Below are positions 14,977 to 22,925 of a DNA stretch of 64,000 nt, in pieces. Under the pieces are notes generated by a model. That model worked only from the letters and a program-made list of their open reading frames with translations, made no database searches and was not told where the DNA came from. The translations under genes and the position numbers were made by a program. This stretch comes from Rhodospirillales bacterium. Lineage in GTDB: Bacteria > Pseudomonadota > Alphaproteobacteria > Rhodospirillales > Magnetospirillaceae. Position 1 is the first letter of the stretch. Each line of letters begins with the position of its first letter. Location of the stretch: assembly GCA_019455065.1 (NCBI GenBank), contig JACFNC010000014.1:39929-103928 (forward strand). Direction: 5' to 3'.

Positions 14977-16352
14977 GGCTGCTGCCGCGCACCCTGGCCG
15001 GCCAGACCGTGCTGGTGCTGCTGATCGGGCTGACGGTGTCGCATCTGGCCAGCATGTGGATCTATTCCACCGATCGCGTCCAGGTGCTGACCCAGCTCGG
15101 CGGCTTCAACGTCGCCACCCGCGTCGCCGAGATCACCCATCTGGTCGAGGACACGCCGCCCGAGTGGCGCGAGCGGCTGCTGCGCGCCGTCGAGAGCCCG
15201 AGCTTGAGCGTCGCCGTGACGCCCGAGAGCATGGTGGTGCCCGGCGAGCACGACTGGCAGGAGCGCGCGCTGGAGGCGTTGCTGGCCCAGGACCTCGGCG
15301 GCCGGCCGATCATCGTTCGCCTGCACGAGCCCGCCGATTCCGGTCCGACCTCCGGCTTCGAGCGGACCGCCGGTTGGCTGCACATGCACATGATGCGCGG
15401 CGTCCACGGCTGGCCGGTCGGGCAGAGCCTGAACGTCTCGGTGCGGCTGGAGGACGGCGCCTGGATCAATTTTGCCACCGCCATCCCGCAGTCGGAAAGC
15501 CTGTGGTCGAGCGCCTCGACCCTGTCGATGGTGCTGATGACGGCCGGGGTGCTGGTGGTGTCGATCTGGGCGGTGCGGCGGCTGACGCGGCCGTTGGCCG
15601 GCTTCGCCCGCGCCGCCGAACGGCTGGGCCGCGACGTCGGGGCGCCGCCGCTGGCGGTCGCCGGCCCGATCGAGGTGCAGCGCGCCGCCGAGGCCTTCAA
15701 CGACATGCAGGCGCGCATCCGCCGCCTGGTCGAGAACCGCACGCTGATGCTGGCGGCGATCAGCCACGACCTGCGCACGCCGATCACCACCCTGAAGCTG
15801 CGCGCCGAGTTCGTCGACGACGACGAGGAACGCGCGCGCATGCTGGCGACCCTGGCCGAGATGGAGGCTCTGGTCGGCGAGACCCTGGCCTTCGCGCGCG
15901 ACGAGGCGGTGCGCGAGGACCGCCGCCGCGTCGACCTGGTCGCCCTGGTCGCCAGCGTCGTCGACGACCTGGCCGACGCCGGCGCGCCGGTGACCCTGAC
16001 CGCGCCGGCCAAGCTGCCCTACGACTGCCGGCCGCTGGCGCTCAAGCGGGTGTTCCAGAACCTGATCGAGAACGCGGTGAAATACGGCGAAACCGCCGCG
16101 GTGAACGTCGCCGCCGACGACCATGCCGTAACCATCTCGGTCGACGACCGCGGCCCCGGCATTGCCGATGCCGAGCTCGCCAAGGTGTTCACGCCGTTCT
16201 ACCGCATCGAGGCCTCGCGCTCGCGCGAGACCGGCGGCGTCGGGCTCGGCCTCGCGGTGGCGCTGTCGATCGTCCACGCCCATGGCGGCGAGCTTCGGCT
16301 CGCCAACCGTCTTGAGGGCGGCCTGCGCGCCGCCGTCGAGCTGCCGCGCTAA
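14973..16352 (+). CDS. Membrane sensor histidine kinase
   Basis: This 459-residue EnvZ-like kinase has a first membrane helix (about 8-30), a periplasmic domain (31-178), a second helix (about 180-200), HAMP, and a dimerisation box AAISHDLRTPITTLKLR with His265. The ATPase has NLIENAVKYG, DDRGPGI and TGGVGLGLAVALS. The periplasmic domain contains HMHMMRGVHG at 137-146, a dense His/Met cluster that could bind Cu(I) or Ag(I). It is coupled to the response regulator by ATGA overlap and converges on a cytochrome c gene 4 bp away. Confidence 0.92.
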   Translation: MRLLPRTLAGQTVLVLLIGLTVSHLASMWIYSTDRVQVLTQLGGFNVATRVAEITHLVEDTPPEWRERLLRAVESPSLSVAVTPESMVVPGEHDWQERALEALLAQDLGGRPIIVRLHEPADSGPTSGFERTAGWLHMHMMRGVHGWPVGQSLNVSVRLEDGAWINFATAIPQSESLWSSASTLSMVLMTAGVLVVSIWAVRRLTRPLAGFARAAERLGRDVGAPPLAVAGPIEVQRAAEAFNDMQARIRRLVENRTLMLAAISHDLRTPITTLKLRAEFVDDDEERARMLATLAEMEALVGETLAFARDEAVREDRRRVDLVALVASVVDDLADAGAPVTLTAPAKLPYDCRPLALKRVFQNLIENAVKYGETAAVNVAADDHAVTISVDDRGPGIADAELAKVFTPFYRIEASRSRETGGVGLGLAVALSIVHAHGGELRLANRLEGGLRAAVELPR

Positions 16353-16356
16353 AGGC

Positions 16357-16797
16357 CTACATGCGGTGTTCGCGGTAGACGATGCCGTTGGCGACCTGCA
16401 GCTCGCGCACGTATTGGATGACCGCCTGCATCGACAGCCGGTTCATCTGCGGCTGCGGCGGCATGTCGCCGAACATCCAATGGTGCCGCGGCACGCCGTT
16501 CTTGGCGGCGCGGTAGAACGCCTCGTCGGCATGATGACCGGGATTGTAGATGTCGTGCACCAGCGGCGGTCCCTGATCGGTGCCGGAAGCGTTGGCGCCG
16601 TGGCACGAGGCGCAATTGACCTCGTATTCCTTGGCCCCGGCCAGCGCGATCTGGCTGAACTGCGCCGGGATATTCACCGCCACGGTCGGCGCCGCGTCGG
16701 AAGGCGAAGTGAAAGCGTTGTAGCCCACGGCCAGAGCCCCGAGGGCAAAAACTCCGAGGACCGCGTATTTGGGGAGATTGTCGGAAAGCTTCGACAT
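16357..16797 (-). CDS. Membrane-anchored monoheme cytochrome c
   Basis: The 146-residue protein has an uncleaved N-terminal anchor (about 11-27) and the heme site EYEVNCASCHGANASG (Cys62, Cys65, His66). The later segment AAKNGVPRHHWMFGDMPPQPQMN supplies possible Met and His ligands and resembles the cytochrome at 7899-8348. The ATG at 16797 was chosen because the longer frame would run through the operator candidate at 16868. It is transcribed alone from a promoter with CATAAT as probable -10. Confidence 0.87.
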   Translation of the reverse strand: MSKLSDNLPKYAVLGVFALGALAVGYNAFTSPSDAAPTVAVNIPAQFSQIALAGAKEYEVNCASCHGANASGTDQGPPLVHDIYNPGHHADEAFYRAAKNGVPRHHWMFGDMPPQPQMNRLSMQAVIQYVRELQVANGIVYREHRM

Positions 16798-16867
16798 CGG
16801 ACACCTGCAAATCTGCTTCGCGGCGAATGTGGCAGACGGATGTCGCGCGATTATGACTGGAGGTCGG

Positions 16868-16887
16868 GAGATTGTGACAAAGTGTGC
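16868..16887 (-). promoter_or_regulatory. Operator candidate, copy D, upstream of a cytochrome c gene
   Basis: On the minus strand the site reads GCACACTTTGTCACAATCTC, with CACA repeated 10 bp apart as in copies A-C. CATAAT lies 12 bp downstream as a likely -10, which places the element over the -35 region, where an OmpR-type activator usually binds. It is 70 bp upstream of the ATG at 16797. Confidence 0.5.
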
Positions 16888-17262
16888 CTCACCGGGTTCT
16901 GCCACATGCGCCTATAGAACGGGCGCTAGCAATGTCCGCATTCAGGAAGCGGCACATCTGATCTCAATGGCGGGGATGGGCGCAAAGCGGTCGTCCGCGT
17001 CGAACCGCGCCAGCGCCGTCTCCTCGGCGGCGGCGACATGTAAACGCCCTCCCGTCGCCGTCCGCTAATTCTGCTGAGTTAGCAATACTAGCAGACGCAC
17101 TACGCCCCGGCGGCCAAACGCCAGGCATATCCGGCCTACCGGCACTTCCCGTCCCAGCAGGACCTGCTGACGAACGTCACCTTCATTGTATCCCTCCGGC
17201 GAGGGCCGCCTTCTCAGCCGAGTCGCTGACAGGGATTCTGACTGCTCGATCAACTTCGGCCG

Positions 17263-17637
17263 GTGGGAAAGGTGTCCACGAAATCGTTTATGGACAGAAA
17301 TTCGGAGGGGCGGCGGCGGTATCGGTCGTGGCCGGAGGAGCTGAAGCGCGAGATCGTCGCGGCGACGTATGAACCCGGCGCCTCGGTGGCGGGGGTGGCG
17401 TGGCGGTATGGGGTCAACGACAACCAGATCTTCGCCTGGCGCAAGCGCCTGGGACCGCTGCCTGCAGACGCGGCCCGTCTGGTGCCGGTGATACTGACGG
17501 CGGAGACGCCGGGCGCCGGCGCGCCTCGCGACGAGCGGATCGAGATCGAGTTGGCCGGTGGCTACCGCGTCCGGGTCGGCGCCGGTTTCGACGGTCCGGC
17601 CCTGCGGCGCGTCGTCGACATGCTGGAGCGGCGATAA
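17263..17637 (+). CDS. tnpA: IS66 accessory protein TnpA
   Basis: The 124-residue IS66 Orf1 has the helix-turn-helix region RRYRSWPEELKREIVAATYE, then PGASVAGVAWRYGVNDNQIF and AWRKRLG, as in transposase family IS3/IS66 proteins. The C-terminus (GGYRVRVGAGFDGPALRRVVDMLERR) is the typical TnpA end that joins tnpB. The start is uncertain: GTG 17263 is given, ATG 17290 is also possible. The frame is intact even though its partner genes are deleted. Confidence 0.85.
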   Translation: MGKVSTKSFMDRNSEGRRRYRSWPEELKREIVAATYEPGASVAGVAWRYGVNDNQIFAWRKRLGPLPADAARLVPVILTAETPGAGAPRDERIEIELAGGYRVRVGAGFDGPALRRVVDMLERR

Positions 17638-17642
17638 TCCCG

Positions 17643-17915
17643 GTGCCCTCCGGCGTCCGGGTATGGCTGGCGGTCGGCCGCACCGACATGCGGCGCGGCA
17701 TGAACGGACTGGCGCTGCAGGTTCAGGAAGCCTTGGGCCGTGATCCCCATGCCGGCGATTTCTCCGTGTTCCGCGGCGGCCGGGGCGATCTGATCAAGAT
17801 CCTCTGGCTGGCCGATGTCCTTGCCCGCATCGCCGAGCATCCGGCTCACCGGCTCGACGATCTCCTGCCCTGGAACTGGCGCCAGCAAAGCGCCGACGCA
17901 AGCCGGGCGGCCTGA
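17643..17915 (+). pseudogene. tnpB: Deletion fusion of IS66 tnpB (N-terminal half) to tnpC (C-terminal end)
   Basis: The first 50-odd residues are canonical TnpB (VPSGVRVWLAVGRTDMRRG, GLALQVQEALGRDP, FRGGRGDLIKILW). TnpB should continue with its WDG-type core, but the frame jumps at about 17810 into LADVLARIAEHPAHRLDDLLPWNWR, which is the end of the TnpC transposase. The join is in frame, giving a 90-residue hybrid without the DDE domain. The usual ATGATC start is changed to ATAATC; GTG 17643 may serve. It is non-functional for transposition. Confidence 0.85.
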
Positions 17916-18057
17916 CGCGCGGCAAGCCGAGGACCCCTGCGCTCTTCACCGGATGCTTACCCTTCATTTCGGCAATTTTCGAAACGGACGCCTCGGTTTC
18001 CGTCGCTTCCGCCACGGACCTACCTCCTGCCGTACAACAATCCTGGAGTGAAGACCC

Positions 18058-19509
18058 GTGAACATACTGAAGAAGTTGCTCGCCCGTGTCCCTGCGGCTC
18101 CGCTGCCGCCCTTCGTGCCTGCGGATCGGGAGGCGCCTCGCCCGCTCGTCCGTTGCCTGCCCGATGCCCTGCCATTCCCAATTCTTGCGGTCGGACGCCC
18201 GGCGGCTGACGTTATCGCTGCGATCGAGGAGATCTCCCAGGCGCCGACCGCCCTCTGTGCGCAATCGGTCATAGCCAGCGCGGCGCTGGCGCTGCAGGGG
18301 CACGCCGACGTGGTTCTGCCCACACATGCCGTCCGACCGCTGTCTCAAAACTTGATCAGCATCGCCGCTTCGGGGGAACGAAAGTCCACCGTCGACGACT
18401 TGGCCACGCGCCCTATCAAGGTGTACCAGGATCGGTTGCGCGACCAGTACGCTGCCGACATGCGCATTTGTCTAAAGCAGGAAAGGGAGAGCAGAAGGGC
18501 TGCGGTTCCCGACGACGCGGGCGAGCCGGCCGAGCGGCCGCTGTTCCCAAACTGTCTGCTTCAGGAGCCGACATTCGAAGCATTGTGCCGCATGCTGTGT
18601 GACGGCCAGCCCAGCGTTGGCTTGTTTTCAGACGAAGGGGGGCGCTTTCTGAGTGGCTACAGCATGAAGCCCGAAGAACGGCTGAAAACGTTCGCTGGCC
18701 TCTCCAAATTTTGGGATGGGGACGCGGTAACTCGCGAACGCGTCAAGGAGCCGCCAAGCATTCTCGCGGGCAAGCGGGTGTCTGTGCATTTGCTGGTGCA
18801 GCCGGGCGTGTCCAGCCAGTTTCTCGGCGATGCTACGGCGATGGACCAGGGCATTTTGTCGCGCTGCCTGGTCTCGGCGCCGCCGAGCCGCATCGGCAGC
18901 AGGGAATTCCGTCCGGCTTCCGACGGGGCGAGACAAATCCTCCATGACTATGAGCGGCGGTTGCTCGAGATACTCTCGCTTCCTCTTTCGCTGCGGCCGG
19001 GAACGCGCAACGAACTGGCGTTGCGCCCCCTGCCGCTGTCTGCCGCTGCGGAGCGGGCCTGGATCGCATTCGTCGGCGAGTGTGAGCGCCTCATGCGGCC
19101 CGACGGCGATTACAGCGATATTCGCGGCCTGGCCTCCAAGCTCGGCGAACACGCGGCGCGACTGGCTGGCGTGATCACGTTGTTCTCCGACTTCGAGAGC
19201 GGCGACGTCAATGCCGAGGCAATGGATGGCGGCATCGCCTTGGCCCGCTTCTATGCGCTCGAAGCGAAGCGCCTCTTCGGGGCCGTCGCCCTTTCAGTTG
19301 AATTGCAGGCCGCGCAAAGGACCCTCGAGTGGTTGCAGGGGCGCTGGGACAGGCGCACCATCAGCCTGGTCGAGTTGTACCAGCGGGGACCGAATGCCAT
19401 ACGCGACAAGAAGTCGGCGACGAGGATCGCGAGAATTCTCGAGGACCATGGATGGCTGGTCCGCGCGAGCAACCGGTCGCGAACACCGGAATGGTTGGTG
19501 GTGCGGTAA
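18058..19509 (+). CDS. DUF3987 (YfjI-like) mobile-element protein
   Basis: The 483-residue protein matches DUF3987, a family found in prophages, plasmids and integrative elements. Characteristic stretches are SVIASAALALQGHADVVLP, ISIAASGERKSTVDDLA (a degenerate P-loop-like turn), FSDEGGRFLSGYSMKPEER, TFAGLSKFWDGDAVTRERV and VSVHLLVQPGVSSQFLGD. Members resemble primase/helicase-associated ATPases, but no complete Walker motif is seen here. Codon use looks less GC-extreme than in the left block, in keeping with acquisition. It starts at GTG 18058, about 100 bp past the IS66 end, and faces the integrase gene. Confidence 0.78.
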   Translation: MNILKKLLARVPAAPLPPFVPADREAPRPLVRCLPDALPFPILAVGRPAADVIAAIEEISQAPTALCAQSVIASAALALQGHADVVLPTHAVRPLSQNLISIAASGERKSTVDDLATRPIKVYQDRLRDQYAADMRICLKQERESRRAAVPDDAGEPAERPLFPNCLLQEPTFEALCRMLCDGQPSVGLFSDEGGRFLSGYSMKPEERLKTFAGLSKFWDGDAVTRERVKEPPSILAGKRVSVHLLVQPGVSSQFLGDATAMDQGILSRCLVSAPPSRIGSREFRPASDGARQILHDYERRLLEILSLPLSLRPGTRNELALRPLPLSAAAERAWIAFVGECERLMRPDGDYSDIRGLASKLGEHAARLAGVITLFSDFESGDVNAEAMDGGIALARFYALEAKRLFGAVALSVELQAAQRTLEWLQGRWDRRTISLVELYQRGPNAIRDKKSATRIARILEDHGWLVRASNRSRTPEWLVVR

Positions 19510-19689
19510 CTCCCGGCTCTCAGCCTGCACGGATTGTCCGGCAACATCGTTGACAGGCTGACCAGCATCGGGGCGGGCCCGTCGCCCAGACGGGCTCACC
19601 GCCGTGCTGCAGCGGCGGAGACGGTGGCGGCGCAGCGGGCGCCGGGCATGATCGGCGCGCGGGTGTCGCCGAGCCGGCGCTGGCTCGTC

Positions 19690-20019
19690 TCAGAAGGAGG
19701 GCAGATCCGGCTCCAGCGGCCGGCCCAGCCGATAGAAGCGCGACAGCGTCCGCACGAATCCACGATCGGGCGCTGCCACCCACAGATCCGAGGTCACGAC
19801 CGGTCCTCGGCAACGCGGGTGGTTCTCGACCTTTCCGATCAGGCAGGCAACGGCCCGTGTCGCCAGGCGATAGTCGTGGAGCACCGGCGCCGCGGCCAGG
19901 CGCTCTGCCGCCGGCAGCGAGCCGCGGGCCAGCGCGCGCAGATCGTCGAGCAGCGATTGCAGCCGGTCGATTTCGCTCGCGAGGTCGCCGTGCGTGCCGC
20001 GGCTGTCGATGATGATCAT
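19690..20019 (-). CDS. DUF6634-like small protein
   Basis: The 109-residue protein has an N-terminal helical part (DLASEIDRLQSLLDDLRALARG). A conserved-looking core follows: AAPVLHDYRLATRAVACLIGKVENHPRCRG, TSDLWVAAPDRGFVRTLSRFYRLGRP. This pattern agrees with my memory of DUF6634, a family in alphaproteobacteria often close to integrases and plasmid genes; no function is known. The ATG at 20019 has GGACGGA upstream. It follows 16 bp after the next gene in the same leftward operon. Confidence 0.65.
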   Translation of the reverse strand: MIIIDSRGTHGDLASEIDRLQSLLDDLRALARGSLPAAERLAAAPVLHDYRLATRAVACLIGKVENHPRCRGPVVTSDLWVAAPDRGFVRTLSRFYRLGRPLEPDLPSF

Positions 20020-20035
20020 GATATTTTTCCGTCCA

Positions 20036-20461
20036 TCAGTAGAAAACGCGGACGACATCCAGCGCGCGCCCCAGGCCCCAGGCGTTGAGCGCGGCGCAGA
20101 CGTGCAGGACGTGCTCGAACGGCGGCTCGCCGGCGCCGGCGGCGGCCAGGGCATAGTGGTTGTTGGCCGTACGCGCGGAGCGAGTCTCGAGATCGAGGCC
20201 GCTGACGCGGGACGTGATCCACGATTCGGTTCGCTCCGTCGTGCCCAAAAGGTGCAGGCTGGCGTTGCCGTCGGCGACGATCGCGATCAGGCGCCAGTCG
20301 GCGAGGGTGTGGCGCGCCCTGGCCGCCGGCAGGGCGGTGTGCAGAGCGTCGAACTCCGCGGCGCTGGCCAGGCGAATCTGGCAGCGGTCGCGCTGGCGGC
20401 GCACGATGTCGTCGAGCCGGCGCGGCAGGGCGTTGGTGGCGTAGTCGTCTCGGTCGCTCAT
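20036..20461 (-). CDS. Hypothetical protein, 141 residues
   Basis: Not recognised. The sequence begins MSDRDDYATNALPRRLDDIV and holds DWRLIAIVADGNASLHLLGTTERTESWITSRVSGLD, NNHYALAAAGAGEPP and HVCAALNAWGLGRALDVV. It appears soluble, with mixed alpha/beta character and no signal peptide. Its start overlaps the stop of the KfrA-like gene by 4 bp and it precedes the DUF6634-like gene, so the three are one operon next to the integrase, typical of mobile-element cargo. Confidence 0.6.
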   Translation of the reverse strand: MSDRDDYATNALPRRLDDIVRRQRDRCQIRLASAAEFDALHTALPAARARHTLADWRLIAIVADGNASLHLLGTTERTESWITSRVSGLDLETRSARTANNHYALAAAGAGEPPFEHVLHVCAALNAWGLGRALDVVRVFY

Positions 20462-20784
20462 GTCCGCTCCTCTCGGTCCTCATTCGTTAAGCCCGGTGCG
20501 TCGCGGGCCTCGGCGGCGGCCATCGCGCGCCGCACGCACAGCGCCACCAGATCTGCGGCGAGGCGGCTCCAGGCAGCGGCGACGCGACGACTCAGTTCCG
20601 CGATCTCCGGATCGCCGGCGGCGGCGGTCTCGCCACGCATCCGGTCGACGGCGGCACGCAGGCGATCCCAGCGGCCGCCGCCGAGGCGCCGGCGCACCGC
20701 CGCCACCGTCAGTCTTTCGTCGGCCGCCAGAATCTCTCGGCACGCCTCTTCGATCATGTCGTCGCTGTATTCCCGTGGCCGCAT
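20458..20784 (-). CDS. KfrA-N-like DNA-binding protein
   Basis: The 108-residue protein has an N-terminal helix-turn-helix-like segment (IEEACREILAADERLTVAAVRRRLGGGRWDRLRAAVDRM) resembling the N-terminus of plasmid KfrA and related phage or plasmid regulators (variable xxVRxxLGGGSxxT motif). The rest is helical and Ala-rich. It is the first gene of the 19690-20784 operon, 46 bp downstream of the integrase stop. A regulator of the element or a partition-like accessory is plausible; the assignment rests on one motif. Confidence 0.55.
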   Translation of the reverse strand: MRPREYSDDMIEEACREILAADERLTVAAVRRRLGGGRWDRLRAAVDRMRGETAAAGDPEIAELSRRVAAAWSRLAADLVALCVRRAMAAAEARDAPGLTNEDREERT

Positions 20785-20830
20785 CCGATGTCACTCCAAT
20801 AAACGCGAAGAGAAACCGAAGTAAAGTTTG

Positions 20831-22789
20831 TTACATCGGCCTCTCGATCAAACAATGAGCCGGTCGTTCGCGGGAGTCGGCGTCATCGGGCGGCTGCTCG
20901 CGGGCGATGTGCCAGGCGCCGTCGCGCTCCTCGAAGAGCAATCCGAAATCCAATCTCTCGATCGCCTCGCGCAGGCGCTGCAGCTTGGCCCCCTTGTAGT
21001 AGCGCCCCGCCGTCTCGCCGGGGGAGGCGTGGCCCATCAGCTCGGCGACCCGCACCGTCGGCACGTCGCGGTCGTGCAGATGCGTGTCGAAAAAGTGCCG
21101 CAGCGAATGGGCGTCCTTGTGCTTCTCGTAGGCCCCGATGCGGCGCCGGTATTCGGTGAACCACTTGCTGACGGCGCCGCCGAGGCGGCCGCGCGCGTCG
21201 CGCTCGAGATGGGGAAAGACGCGGGTGCGGCCGTCGGCGCGCATGCGCTCGACATGCTCGAGGAAGCCGAGGCGGATCAGGGTCGAGTGGACGGGGACGA
21301 TGCGGGCGCTGGAGTCGGATTTGGTGGTGCGCAAGGCGTTGTCGCCGCGCACGATCAGGCAGGCGATGCCGTCGAGGGTGGCGACGTCGTCGCAGAACAG
21401 CTGGCTCGCCTCCTCGAGGCGCAGGCTGGCGAAGGCCATGAGCAGCGGAATCCAGTAGCGCGCGTCCTTGACCACCAGGGCGCCCGGCTGCCAGCGGCGG
21501 TGCGGCGAGGCGCAGCCGGTCCACAGCGGCGTGGCGAACAGCCGGCGCAACTCGCCGTCGGTGAAGCTCTGGCGTTGGTCGCGGGCCCGCTTGGCCCGCA
21601 CCCTCTTGGAGAAGGGAATGCCGGCGAAGGGGCTGGGCAGCTTGAGGTGGCGCTCCTGGTCGAGCCAGGCGAACAGCGTGCTGAGCGGGCTCAGATAGCG
21701 ATTGACCGTCGTCAGGCTGAGCCGCTCGACCCGCGCCGCCTGGCGGGCGCGGTCGTGGTCTTCGCCGAGCAGCCGGCCGGCTGCCCGCGATGCGGCCACC
21801 GCGGCCAGCTGCTCGGCTTCGAGAGCCTCGGCCTTGGCGATGGCCTCGGCCAGAGTCAGGCCGGCGTACAGCCCCTTGCCGTTGAGTTTGGGCACGCGCA
21901 ACAGCTGGCTGCGCATCCGGGCGGCGTCGATGGCGGTGATGGCGGCGAGGGGCTTGTCGCCGACGAAGTCGCGGAAGGCGCGCAGCGCCTTGTCGGCGTC
22001 GCGTTCCTGCTCCTTCGCTTTCCAGTCGGCCTCGCGTTTGGCTGCCACGAACACCGGCCAGGCGACGCTGAGCAGAGTCTCCGCGGTGATGGTGCCGTCG
22101 GTCGCCGGTACGGCGGTCGCGGCCGGTTGGGCGGCCGGCGTCGCGGGCGGCGTGATGGCCGGCTCGGCGGCCGGCGAAGAGGCCGCGCGCGGCAAGATGC
22201 GGGCGGGCGCCGGCGGAGGCCCGCCGGGCCCGTCGTCTTCGCCGTAGAAGCCGAGTTCGCGCTCGGCATTGGCGAGGTGGACGCGGCGCTGGGCGCGCAG
22301 CGCCTCGCGGCCGGCGATGCGCCAGTCCGGGCTGTCGGCGGCGACGGCGATGCCGAGGCGGGCGAGGGCGCCGGCGAGCGGCGCGGCGATGGGAGCGAGA
22401 TCATTGCGGCGCAACGCCGCCGTCAGGGCCTCGGCCTGAGCGCGTTCGGCGGCGGCGGCGGCCGCCGCCGCGGAGTCGCTGCGCGGGCCGGCGCAGGCGC
22501 GCGCCCGCTCGGCGCGCTCGAGCTCATGGGACATGAGCTCGCGCACCAGAACGTCCAGGGTGTCCCGGGAAAGGGTGGTCCCCGCCTGCATTGCCTCGCC
22601 AACGATCGCAAACACGGCGTCGAGGACGACCGCCAAGCGGCGGGCTCGTCCCGAGGCCTCGGCGGGCATATTGGTGCGCAGGGAGCAGCGAAGTTCAGCG
22701 CGAAAAAAAACGAAAAGCAGGGGGGCCGGGACGGTGCGGCGAAACCAGTAGCGGGTGCCGCGGCGATAGACATAGGCAGGCAGGCGCAT
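20831..22789 (-). CDS. Large tyrosine-type site-specific recombinase (integrase) with DUF6538-like N-terminus
   Basis: The 652-residue integrase begins MRLPAYVYRRGTRYWFRRTVP, the DUF6538-like start common in alphaproteobacterial integrases. It has a long Ala/Pro-rich linker (about 190-240), a SAM-like core-binding domain (about 245-390) and a catalytic domain. Visible catalytic parts are RLEEASQLF (Arg near 456), HSLRHFFDTHL (about 560) and HASPGETAGRYYKG (Tyr near 596). The start at 22789 was chosen over 22849 because of this N-terminal motif. Its 5' end points at a tRNA-Gln gene 137 bp away, the normal arrangement for an element that uses the tRNA as its attachment site. Confidence 0.9.
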   Translation of the reverse strand: MRLPAYVYRRGTRYWFRRTVPAPLLFVFFRAELRCSLRTNMPAEASGRARRLAVVLDAVFAIVGEAMQAGTTLSRDTLDVLVRELMSHELERAERARACAGPRSDSAAAAAAAAERAQAEALTAALRRNDLAPIAAPLAGALARLGIAVAADSPDWRIAGREALRAQRRVHLANAERELGFYGEDDGPGGPPPAPARILPRAASSPAAEPAITPPATPAAQPAATAVPATDGTITAETLLSVAWPVFVAAKREADWKAKEQERDADKALRAFRDFVGDKPLAAITAIDAARMRSQLLRVPKLNGKGLYAGLTLAEAIAKAEALEAEQLAAVAASRAAGRLLGEDHDRARQAARVERLSLTTVNRYLSPLSTLFAWLDQERHLKLPSPFAGIPFSKRVRAKRARDQRQSFTDGELRRLFATPLWTGCASPHRRWQPGALVVKDARYWIPLLMAFASLRLEEASQLFCDDVATLDGIACLIVRGDNALRTTKSDSSARIVPVHSTLIRLGFLEHVERMRADGRTRVFPHLERDARGRLGGAVSKWFTEYRRRIGAYEKHKDAHSLRHFFDTHLHDRDVPTVRVAELMGHASPGETAGRYYKGAKLQRLREAIERLDFGLLFEERDGAWHIAREQPPDDADSRERPAHCLIERPM

Positions 22790-22829
22790 GGCGTCCTCCG
22801 CGCCGCCGCCGGCCTGCCGGCGAAGCCTG

Positions 22830-22864
22830 CCGGCACAGCATTCCGGCACGGCATTCCGGCACAG
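22830..22864. repeat. Three CCGGCAC direct repeats with 13-bp spacing
   Basis: CCGGCACRG occurs at 22830, 22843 and 22856, each 13 bp apart, in the interval between the integrase start and the tRNA-Gln 3' end. The second and third copies share ATT before the core. Placement and regular spacing suggest integrase arm-type or excisionase binding sites, or autoregulation of the integrase promoter. Confidence 0.55.
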
Positions 22865-22925
22865 GCGCGGACGGCGGCAAAGGGCGTCGCCGATCTTGCG
22901 AATCGGGTGAGGCGTTCTGCGAAAC

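Larger units (their letters stand above)
17040..17960 (+). mobile_element. IS66-family insertion sequence remnant, internally deleted
   Basis: The element carries IS66 tnpA, the first half of tnpB, and the last part of tnpC. The right end 17941-17960 reads, in reverse complement, GTAAGCATCCGGTGAAGAGC, which has the usual IS66 terminal form. A weaker match, GTAAACGCCC, at 17040 may be the left end. No clear 8-bp target duplication was identified. The deletion removes most of tnpB and tnpC, so it cannot transpose on its own. It marks the left side of the acquired block. Confidence 0.75.
18058..22925. mobile_element. Putative integrative element at tRNA-Gln (right end certain only to the tRNA)
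   Basis: The block holds a DUF3987 protein, three small mobile-type genes and an integrase beside the 3' end of tRNA-Gln, with an IS66 remnant on its left. This is the layout of a small integrative element or degraded prophage. The left attachment site was not found: I looked for the tRNA T-arm sequence near 16.8-18.1 kb and saw none. The left border is therefore a guess. Confidence 0.5.

Noticed and set aside
16900..18060. Left attachment site of the tRNA-Gln element
   Set aside because: No copy of the tRNA T-arm or 3' end was found in this stretch; only the IS66 remnant is visible.
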